DNA from: Acidobacteriota bacterium
GTDB taxonomy: Bacteria > Actinomycetota > Acidimicrobiia > Acidimicrobiales > Ilumatobacteraceae
Assembly: GCA_018970175.1 (NCBI GenBank)
Contig: JAGWWV010000013.1
Coordinates: forward strand, 1-49,217
Reading direction: 5' to 3'
Length of the DNA stretch: 49,217 nt
Shown: piece after piece, positions 42,869-49,217 of the stretch
Layout: each line of letters begins with the position of its first letter
How positions within the stretch are numbered: position 1 is the first letter of the stretch
Notes under the pieces: generated by a model
The model's database searches: none
The model's input: only the letters and a program-made list of their open reading frames with translations
Told to the model about the DNA's origin: nothing
Program-made: the position numbers and the translations under genes

Positions 42869-44658
42869 TACTGGGCTCCCTTCAGTTCGACTTCGCGGCG
42901 CTCTTGTGCGGCCAGGACGTCGGCGTAACGGGCACTGGTGCGCAACAGTTCCTCGTGTGTGCCGAGTGCCACGACGCGACCCTCGTCGAGCAAAGCCACC
43001 CGTTCGGCGAGGGCGATTGTGGCGGGTCGGTGGGCGATGACGAGGGTCGTTCGTCCGCGCATCACCGTTGCCATCGCGGCGCGGATTTCGTGCTCTTTCG
43101 AAGGATCAACCGCCGAGGTGGCGTCGTCGAGGACGAGGACGCGCGGGTCGGCGACGATTGCCCGTGCGATGGCGACGCGCTGGCGCTGTCCGCCCGACAG
43201 CGAATAGCCACGTTCGCCGAGGACGGTTTCGTATCCGTCGGGAAGCTCGAGAATGAAGTCGTGCGCGCCGGCCAGCCGTGCGGCTTCTTCGATGCGGTCC
43301 TGCGGTGTGTTCGGATCGGCAAAGGCGATGTTCGCCGCAACCGAGTCGTTGAAGAGCAGCGTGTCTTCGAAGACGACGGCCACCGACTTCCGCAGGTCGG
43401 CAAGACGCAGGTCGCGCACGTCGATGCCGTCGAGCGAGACGTTGCCCCGCTGCGCGTCGTAGAAGCGCAGCAACAAACGAGCCACCGTGCTCTTGCCGCT
43501 GGCCGTTGCCCCGACGATGGCGATCGACTCGCCCGGCCGCACCTCGAGATCGAACCCGTGGAGCACGTCGGTGCCGTTCGGGTACGCGAAGTGGACGTCG
43601 CGAAAGCGCACAGCCCCGGTGAAAGCCGAACTCGACCGCTGCGGCAAACGCTGGGGCTTGGGTGGGTCGGCCACCGCCGGCTCGGTGGCAAGCACCTCGT
43701 TCACACGAATGAGGGCCGCGGCGGCACGCTGGCCGAATGCGATGGTCATGCCGATGTTGCGCAACGGCCAGATGAGCATGATGAGGTAACTGTTGAACGC
43801 GACCAGTTCGCCGACCGTCATGCGTCCGTCGATGACGCGGTGACCACCGAGTGCAAGCACGGCAATCAGGCCGAGCGAGGGCAACAGGTCGATGCCCGGC
43901 AGGAAACGGCTGCGGATCTTTGCCGCGCCCAACGACACCGCACGAATGTCGTCGGCTTCCTTGCGCAGTTTTGCCATCTGCGCGCCCTCGGCACCGAAGC
44001 CCTTCACCACGCGGATGCCCGACACCGACTCCTCGACCACGTTGGCGAGTTCGGCTTGTTCCGCCTGCACGGCCAGGACGGCAGGGTGGATGGCGTTGCT
44101 GAAACGCCGCGCCAACAAATTCACGAACGGCAACGGCAGCAGTGCGACGAGAGCGAGCATCGGCTGACTGAGCGCCAGTATCACGACGACACCGAGGATC
44201 TGCATCACGTTCGACAACGTGAGCGGAATCATCACGACGAACGCCTGCACGAGGCCGAGATCGCTCGATGCACGGCTCATCAACTGACCCGTTTGGGCGA
44301 CATCGTGATAGCCGATGTGCAGTCCCTGGAGATGCGTGAAGAGACGTTCGCGCAACGACGTTTCGGTGGCCCGACTTTCGCGGAAGGCCACCCAGCGCCG
44401 GAACGCGGTGAAAATTCCGGTCACCACACCGGCGGTGGCGATGAGCAGCGTCCAAAAGAGAAGCGAGCCGTTGCGCTCGACTCCCCTGTCGATGCCGAGA
44501 CGGAACAGGCTGGGAACCGAGATCTTCGCGATGCTCCACACCAGGCCGACCGCGACGCCGATGGCGAGTCCGCGGCGCTGTTCGCGCAGGGTTTCGGCGA
44601 GAAGCTTCCAGCCCCGTCGCCCCGCGCCCTGGTCGCTGTGGGGGTCGGGTGTTGACAT
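42868..44658 (-). CDS. ABC exporter half, degenerate-site subunit
   Basis: 596 aa from ATG at 44658. Six-helix membrane domain (about 40-330) and an NBD with Walker A GATASGKST, full signature YSLSGGQRQRVAIARA, and Walker B VLVLDDATSAVD in which Asp replaces the catalytic Glu. The switch His in VIAHRPATI is kept. Pairing its LSGGQ with the partner's Glu gives one consensus ATP site; its Asp with the partner's FSAGE gives one degenerate site, the asymmetry known in heterodimeric exporters such as TM287/288. It is translated first and coupled to the partner. Confidence 0.94.
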   Translation of the reverse strand: MSTPDPHSDQGAGRRGWKLLAETLREQRRGLAIGVAVGLVWSIAKISVPSLFRLGIDRGVERNGSLLFWTLLIATAGVVTGIFTAFRRWVAFRESRATETSLRERLFTHLQGLHIGYHDVAQTGQLMSRASSDLGLVQAFVVMIPLTLSNVMQILGVVVILALSQPMLALVALLPLPFVNLLARRFSNAIHPAVLAVQAEQAELANVVEESVSGIRVVKGFGAEGAQMAKLRKEADDIRAVSLGAAKIRSRFLPGIDLLPSLGLIAVLALGGHRVIDGRMTVGELVAFNSYLIMLIWPLRNIGMTIAFGQRAAAALIRVNEVLATEPAVADPPKPQRLPQRSSSAFTGAVRFRDVHFAYPNGTDVLHGFDLEVRPGESIAIVGATASGKSTVARLLLRFYDAQRGNVSLDGIDVRDLRLADLRKSVAVVFEDTLLFNDSVAANIAFADPNTPQDRIEEAARLAGAHDFILELPDGYETVLGERGYSLSGGQRQRVAIARAIVADPRVLVLDDATSAVDPSKEHEIRAAMATVMRGRTTLVIAHRPATIALAERVALLDEGRVVALGTHEELLRTSARYADVLAAQERREVELKGAQ

Positions 44659-44713
44659 CGGCGTCCACGGTACCCCCGAGGGTTGGGTGACACCCCTTCG
44701 CAATGCTGATGAC

Positions 44714-44890
44714 GTGACGCAGAACCATTCACCCGAACAGCCGACGCTGGGCCTCGACGGCTACGAGCCGCCGCTGCAGTTGCGCCTGTCCGAGCGCACG
44801 CGCAAGTTGGGCCTGAAGCACATTGCGCTCATCCGCCGGCAGCTGGCCGAACAGGCCGCCCGCACGGCCAACGAAACCACCGCCGCCTGA
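44714..44890 (+). CDS. Small hypothetical protein, 58 aa
   Basis: Starts with GTG at 44714, divergent from the ABC pair by 55 bp, ends 43 bp before the LLM gene. The sequence is DGYEPPLQLRLSERTRKLGL followed by an amphipathic helix (KHIALIRRQLAEQAARTAN). Short proteins of this style occur in actinobacteria, but no function is known to me. There is no good Shine-Dalgarno, so leaderless translation is possible. The call rests on coding-like composition and its clean position between neighbours. Confidence 0.5.
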   Translation: MTQNHSPEQPTLGLDGYEPPLQLRLSERTRKLGLKHIALIRRQLAEQAARTANETTAA

Positions 44891-44933
44891 TCGGTCGCAC
44901 GCGCCGGGGCGGTGACCGTTAGGTTCTCTCCCC

Positions 44934-45860
44934 GTGGCACAACATCCCGACAAACTGCAACTCGGCAAGTACGGAATCTTCTCCGCAGCCTTCGAACTCC
45001 AACCCGCAGCGGTGGCCCGCGACGGTTTCGCCGAACTCGACGCCATGGGCTGGTCGACCTTCTGGATCGGCGAAACGACGAACCGCGAGATCTTCGCCAA
45101 CGCGATGCTGCTGCTCGGCGCGAGCCGCAACATCAAACTCGCCAGCGGCATCGCCAACCTGCAGCTACGCGCCCCTGTTTCGATGAACGCCGGCTGGATG
45201 ACCGTGTCCGAAGCGTTTCCCGACCGCTTCATTCTCGGCGTCGGTGTCAGCCATGCGTCGTTCGTACAGCGCGCCCTGTCGGGAGTCGACTACGACAAAC
45301 CGCTCACACGCATGCGTCAGTACCTCGACGAAATGGACGCCGCCGAGTTCGTGTGCCCGAAGCCCGACAATCCGCGTCGCGTTCTCGGTGCGGTTGGACC
45401 GCGCATGATGCGCCTCGCCGCCGAACGCACCGATGGCGGGTTCTCGTACCTCATGCCGCCCGAGCACACCGCGCGTGCCCGCGGCGACCTCGACTCCGCA
45501 TCGTCGCCCGGGGCGAAGAACCTTGCGGTCGAGTTGATGGTGGTGCTCGACACCAACGCCGACAGCGCCCGCGACACCGCACGCCGCAACCTGACCCGCT
45601 ACCTGCAGCAGCCGAACTATCTGAATGGCCTGCGCTCGTTCGGCTTCACCGACGACGACTTCGGTTCGGCGTCGACGCCGGCATCCGATCGCGTGGTCGA
45701 TGCAATCGTGGCGTGGGGCGACGAAGACGCGATCGTCCGTCGCGTGCGCGAACACGAAGCGGCGGGCGCCGACCACGTGGCGATACAGGTGCTCACCTCG
45801 ACACCGCGCACGATGCCCCACGCCGAGTGGCGACGACTGGCCGACGCGCTGGGCGTGTGA
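44934..45860 (+). CDS. LLM class F420-dependent oxidoreductase
   Basis: 308 aa, GTG start. TIM-barrel luciferase-like monooxygenase family: FAELDAMGWSTFWIGE, KLASGIANLQLRAPVSM, FPDRFILGVGVSH and LGAVGPRMMRLAAERTDG. TIGR03620-like proteins with this pattern use coenzyme F420 in actinobacteria. The substrate is unknown. It is convergent with a second LLM protein; the stops are 3 bp apart. The two are different subfamilies (about 20% alike by eye), not a recent duplication. Confidence 0.88.
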   Translation: MAQHPDKLQLGKYGIFSAAFELQPAAVARDGFAELDAMGWSTFWIGETTNREIFANAMLLLGASRNIKLASGIANLQLRAPVSMNAGWMTVSEAFPDRFILGVGVSHASFVQRALSGVDYDKPLTRMRQYLDEMDAAEFVCPKPDNPRRVLGAVGPRMMRLAAERTDGGFSYLMPPEHTARARGDLDSASSPGAKNLAVELMVVLDTNADSARDTARRNLTRYLQQPNYLNGLRSFGFTDDDFGSASTPASDRVVDAIVAWGDEDAIVRRVREHEAAGADHVAIQVLTSTPRTMPHAEWRRLADALGV

Positions 45861-45863
45861 CGG

Positions 45864-46856
45864 CTACCCGCGCGAGGGGCTGAGTTCTTCGACTGCCTTC
45901 CAGTAGTTCAGTTCGGGGTCGAGGGCCATGATGGCGATCGAACTTGTCGTCACGCCGTTGGCGAAGTACGCGTCGATCTTCTTGCGGCACTCGGCCGGCG
46001 AGCCGTGCACAACCAGTTCGTCGACAACCTCGTCGGGAATCGCGGCAAGAGCGGCCTTGCGGTCGCCCGCCTTCCACGCATCCCACATGCCCTGCAACTG
46101 CGGACCGCGACCCAACCATTCGTGGAACGCCGCGTAGACCGGCACGTTGAGGTACGCCGCAATTGCGAACTTCGCCGCCTGACGCACGACCTCGGTGTTT
46201 TCGCTGGGGCAGCAAAAGATGCGACAGACGATTTCCTTGGGCTGGCCACCCGACGCCGCATTCACCACTGCGGCAACCTTCTTCGTGTCCTCGGGAGACA
46301 GCCAGTTGATGATGGTGCCGTCGGCTTCGCGCGCGGCGAGTTTCAACATCCCCTCGCGCAACGCTGCAACGAGAATCTGCGGCTTGACCTCGGGCTTCAC
46401 GCCCAGGCGGAAACCATTGACCTCGAACGTGTCGTACTTCTTGGCGATCTTCTCGCCCGCCAGCGCATCGTGAAGAAACCGCACGACGTCGCGCACCTTC
46501 TTGTAGGGCTCGACGAACGGCACACCGTTCCACTTCTCGACGATCACGTTGCTCGACGAACCGATACCGATGGCGAATCGGCCCGGAGCGGCATCGGCCA
46601 GCGATGCGACGCACTGCGCGAAGGCGGCAGGCGAACGCGTGAAGGCGGGAATGATGGCCGTACCCAAACGCAGGCGCGGTTCCCACGCAGCGGCGAGTGC
46701 GAGCGGCGTGAAGCCGTCTGCGCCGTCGGACTCGGCCGACCAGATGTCGCTGTAACCCAGGTCGGCGAGTTTCGCCAGACCGTCGCGGTGGGTGTGGAGA
46801 TGTCCCGGCAGCGGAACCGTCATGCCGTTACGTCTGGGAAGTGCTGCGCCCGTCAT
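45864..46856 (-). CDS. LLM class F420-dependent oxidoreductase, second subfamily
   Basis: 330 aa. LADLGYSDIWSAESDGADGF, RLRLGTAIIPAFTRSPAAFA, GRFAIGIGSSSNVIVEKWNG and VHGSPAECRKKIDAYFANGV follow the luciferase-like family, in particular the TIGR03559/Rv-type F420 group. A final Trp/Glu-rich helix ends the barrel. The cofactor assignment to F420 rather than FMN is by family and lineage. The thioesterase gene lies 25 bp upstream on the same strand side, with its stop before this gene's start; the two may share control of an acyl or xenobiotic substrate. Confidence 0.87.
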   Translation of the reverse strand: MTGAALPRRNGMTVPLPGHLHTHRDGLAKLADLGYSDIWSAESDGADGFTPLALAAAWEPRLRLGTAIIPAFTRSPAAFAQCVASLADAAPGRFAIGIGSSSNVIVEKWNGVPFVEPYKKVRDVVRFLHDALAGEKIAKKYDTFEVNGFRLGVKPEVKPQILVAALREGMLKLAAREADGTIINWLSPEDTKKVAAVVNAASGGQPKEIVCRIFCCPSENTEVVRQAAKFAIAAYLNVPVYAAFHEWLGRGPQLQGMWDAWKAGDRKAALAAIPDEVVDELVVHGSPAECRKKIDAYFANGVTTSSIAIMALDPELNYWKAVEELSPSRG

Positions 46857-46881
46857 GGCGCCATCTTTCCAGAAAGCGCGA

Positions 46882-47679
46882 TTACGGCCAGTAACGGAAG
46901 ATCACGCTCTGGCTGGCCGTGGCGAGCAGCGTGCCGTCCTCGGCGAACATGTGCACCAGACCGTGGCCGAAGCCGCGCTCGACCGCGTGAATGCGGATGT
47001 CGAGCAGCACCCACTCAGTCGGAACGAGTTTCACGACACGCAGCGTGTTGTCGATGCTGTTCCCGCCTCCGCGCACGCCGAGCGCGTGGCTGATGGCCAT
47101 CGGAACGAAGTCACCGAGTACCGCAAGGGCGCTTGCGTCGACACCTTCGATGACCTGCGGGATACGCGCCCACATCAGCGTGCGCCCGTCACCGAGCGTG
47201 CCGTCGAGGGTGTCGATCGGCCGACCCTTGGCCATGCGCTGTTCCAGCGTGTCGTTGATCGATCCGTCGGCCACGAGACGGTGTTCCCGCGGCGGGCAGT
47301 CGAGTGGCGCAGGAACATCGGGCATCACTTCGAACTGACCGTGCACGTCCATCGGACGATCACCGAGAGCCGCATTCACCGTGAGGATCTCGCGCGATCC
47401 GACATGGCACACCGCACGTGCCTGGGTGATCTGGTGACCCGCGACCGCAACGGTGACGTCGATATCGAGCACCTGGCCGGGTTTTGCGTAGGCGAGGTAC
47501 TGCGACGTGGCCCAGATGGTGGTGCGACCGGTGGTGCCCTCCATTGCCGAGATCGCCGCACCCAGTCCGCAGCCGCCGAACAAGAAGTTGCCCGAGGTGG
47601 ACACGCGTTGGGTGATCTCCATGTGCCAGCGGAACGGATTGTGGCTCTGTTCGAGACCGAGAAACGCCCGCGTGTCCAT
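46882..47679 (-). CDS. Acyl-CoA thioesterase-like double-hotdog protein
   Basis: 265 aa from ATG at 47679; a longer frame would run into the divergent amidase promoter. Two hotdog repeats are visible. The first contains GNFLFGGCGLGAAISAM (helix-containing substrate pocket) and TIWATSQYLAYAKPGQVLDIDV; the second contains RVVKLVPTEWVLLDIRIHA and GHGLVHMFAEDGTLLATASQ. This fits TesB-like thioesterases that hydrolyse acyl-CoA. The catalytic Asp/Gln/Thr triad cannot be placed with certainty. It is upstream of the LLM gene on the same strand, 25 bp apart. Confidence 0.8.
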   Translation of the reverse strand: MDTRAFLGLEQSHNPFRWHMEITQRVSTSGNFLFGGCGLGAAISAMEGTTGRTTIWATSQYLAYAKPGQVLDIDVTVAVAGHQITQARAVCHVGSREILTVNAALGDRPMDVHGQFEVMPDVPAPLDCPPREHRLVADGSINDTLEQRMAKGRPIDTLDGTLGDGRTLMWARIPQVIEGVDASALAVLGDFVPMAISHALGVRGGGNSIDNTLRVVKLVPTEWVLLDIRIHAVERGFGHGLVHMFAEDGTLLATASQSVIFRYWP

Positions 47680-47725
47680 GACCCTCACGCTAACGGCGCA
47701 ACGGCATGTCCAGTAGTTTCGGTTC

Positions 47726-49132
47726 ATGACCACCTCCGCGTCCGACACTTTCCAGGGCGACGCCTGCGGCCTCGTCGACGAGTTCCGCGCGGGCCGCCGT
47801 CACCCGGTCGAAGAGATGCAGGCGTCGATCGCCGCAGCAGAGGCAAACAAGAAGACCGGCCTGAACGCGTTCAGCCACATCGACCCCGACCGTGCGCTCG
47901 ACGCCGCGTCGCGCGCCGACGTCAACCTGCCGTTTGGTGGCGTTCCGCTTGCCGTGAAGGAACTGGAATCCGTCGCCGATTGGCCCGACACCGAGGCATG
48001 CGTCGCATTCGCAAACCGTCGCGGCACGCACACCTCGCTGCAGGTCGAACGTCTCACCCACGAAGGCGGCATGGTTCCCTACGCGATGACAACCGCGAGC
48101 GAGTTCGGCGGCGTCAACGTCACGCGCACGCTGCTCAACGGCTCCACGCACAACCCGTGGCAGATCGGTCGCACGCCCGGCGGTTCGTCGGGTGGCAGCG
48201 CGGCCGCCGTCGCGGGTGGTTTGTGCACGATTGCAACCGCGGGCGATGGCGGTGGATCGATCCGCATTCCTGCGGGGTTCTGCGGGTTGGTCGGACTGAA
48301 GGCCACCTACGGACGCATCCCACGCGCCCCGATGCACTACCTCGGCAACCTCACGGTGTCGACGGGCTGCGTGTCGCGCAGCATCCGCGACACCGCACGC
48401 TGGTTCGACGTCGCCAACGGCCACGATGCGCGCGATCCACTGTCGCTTCCGCGCGTCTCGGGTTGGGAGGACGAGCTCGGCTCCATCGACCTTCGGGGTC
48501 TGCGTGTCGCGGTTGTCTCCGACTGGGGTGGGGCAACCGTTTCACCCGCGATGTGGACGGTGCTCGAAGACGCCGCCGACTGGGTGATCCGCACCACGGG
48601 CATGCGACGCGTCGACATCGACACGACGTTGCCCAGCATGGGCGCCGCGTGGTCGATCTCGGGCATGATCTCGATCCGCGAGGAACTCGGCGACCTGTGG
48701 CCCGGATGCGCCGATGACCTGACGCCGGAAATTCGCATGGGCCTGCAGTACACCGAGGGGCTTTATGGTTCGGCCGCGCGACACAAGATCGAACGACGCC
48801 GTGCGGCGTTGAACGAACGCATGGCCGAGATCTTCCGCAATGTCGACATCGTGATGACGGCGAGCAACCCCGACGTCGCGTTCAATGCCGACGGCCCGCT
48901 ACCCGACACGTTCGGCGGCATCGTTGCAGGAGCCAACAACAACGGTCGCCTCACGTTCCCCGCGAACCTCCACGGCAATCCGGCGCTGTCGGTTCCCGCG
49001 GGTTTTGTCGACGGCCTTCCGGTTGGCCTGCAAGTGGTGGGCAAGCACTTCCAGGAACAGGTGCTGCTCGACGTCGGTCTCGCCATGGAACGCGGCCGAC
49101 CCTGGCCCTCCGTTGCGCCCGTCGCACGGTGA
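47726..49132 (+). CDS. Amidase, amidase signature family
   Basis: 468 aa. Ser-cisSer-Lys triad: Lys78 (VPLAVKELE), cis-Ser154 (TPGGSSGGSAAAVA) and nucleophile Ser178 (GDGGGSIRIPAG). The Gly/Ser-rich signature is complete. It hydrolyses carboxamides; it is not GatA by context (no gatB/C) and lacks a signal peptide. A Gly-rich C-terminal loop (NPALSVPAGFVDGLPVGLQV) is the usual substrate-entry region. It diverges from the thioesterase across 46 bp. Confidence 0.93.
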   Translation: MTTSASDTFQGDACGLVDEFRAGRRHPVEEMQASIAAAEANKKTGLNAFSHIDPDRALDAASRADVNLPFGGVPLAVKELESVADWPDTEACVAFANRRGTHTSLQVERLTHEGGMVPYAMTTASEFGGVNVTRTLLNGSTHNPWQIGRTPGGSSGGSAAAVAGGLCTIATAGDGGGSIRIPAGFCGLVGLKATYGRIPRAPMHYLGNLTVSTGCVSRSIRDTARWFDVANGHDARDPLSLPRVSGWEDELGSIDLRGLRVAVVSDWGGATVSPAMWTVLEDAADWVIRTTGMRRVDIDTTLPSMGAAWSISGMISIREELGDLWPGCADDLTPEIRMGLQYTEGLYGSAARHKIERRRAALNERMAEIFRNVDIVMTASNPDVAFNADGPLPDTFGGIVAGANNNGRLTFPANLHGNPALSVPAGFVDGLPVGLQVVGKHFQEQVLLDVGLAMERGRPWPSVAPVAR

Positions 49133-49179
49133 TCTGACAACATCGCCCCCAACAAACGCCGACGTTCCGGGGGGAACCA

Positions 49180-49217
49180 ATGACCACGAACCAGCCGCCG
49201 TTGACGGGAATCAAGGT
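49180..49217 (+). CDS. First codons of a further gene, cut by the window edge
   Basis: ATG at 49180 with GGGGGGAACC upstream. Only MTTNQPPLTGIK and part of the next codon are visible. The pattern PLTGIKV is how many CaiB/BaiF-type CoA transferases begin, but twelve residues are not enough for a family call. Confidence 0.4.
   Translation, partial: MTTNQPPLTGIK

Noticed and set aside
44934-46856. Recent duplication giving rise to the two LLM oxidoreductases
   Set aside because: The proteins share only the family fold, differ in length and motif details, and are in opposite orientation.

Overview
The window reads as a compact, high-GC actinobacterial chromosome. Features pointing that way are frequent GTG starts, 1-4 bp stop/start overlaps, a rho gene with an Arg/Asn-rich insertion, F420-type luciferase-like oxidoreductases, the UDP-galactopyranose mutase/GlfT2-like pair, paired single-domain TrkA proteins (CeoB/CeoC type), and the order hom-thrC-rho-rpmE-prfA-prmC followed by rpiB-glyA-wecA. 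A lineage such as Acidimicrobiia would fit, but that is inference; no rRNA or other marker here proves it.

Layout. 1-2.5 kb (minus strand): an ER-type signal peptidase (SipW-like), a TasA/camelysin-like secreted protein and a secreted FN3/PPGW-like protein form a surface-fibre-like cassette ending in a probable terminator. 2.6-5.7 kb (minus): wecA/tagO-like, glyA, rpiB. 5.7-9.3 kb (plus): a thiolase-fold protein without the usual nucleophilic Cys, and an S9 peptidase. 9.25-17.2 kb (minus): prmC, prfA, an unknown gene, rpmE, rho, thrC, hom. 17.2-20.6 kb (plus): an AbiEi-like/DUF559 nuclease-like protein and a SpoIID-SGNH-peptidoglycan-binding protein. 20.6-25.5 kb (minus): GlfT2-like, Glf, a rhodanese-ThiF fusion, a sirtuin.

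25.6-32.05 kb (plus) is a potassium-homeostasis block: a stand-alone DUF4118 membrane protein, a KdpD-like kinase, a KdpE-like regulator, a KimA-like transporter, two TrkA-type regulators and an OB-fold protein. Two near-identical direct-repeat sites with 11-bp period lie before the kinase operon and before the transporter. They look like operators of the regulator and tie the block together.

32-49.2 kb is mixed metabolism: a GH3 glycosidase, a small winged-helix-like protein, leucyl aminopeptidase, a PduO-type cobalamin adenosyltransferase divergent from metH, a DUF805 protein flanked on both sides by unusual tandem repeats that copy neighbouring gene ends with their stop codons, a heterodimeric ABC exporter, a 58-aa protein, two convergent LLM oxidoreductases, a hotdog thioesterase, an amidase, and the first codons of one more gene at the right edge.

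There is no gene-free stretch above 300 bases. The two longest gaps are 1-137 (a terminator and an unassigned leader-like sequence) and 14264-14468 (the rho leader with a probable promoter and small palindromes). No rRNA, tRNA, CRISPR array, insertion sequence or prophage was seen.
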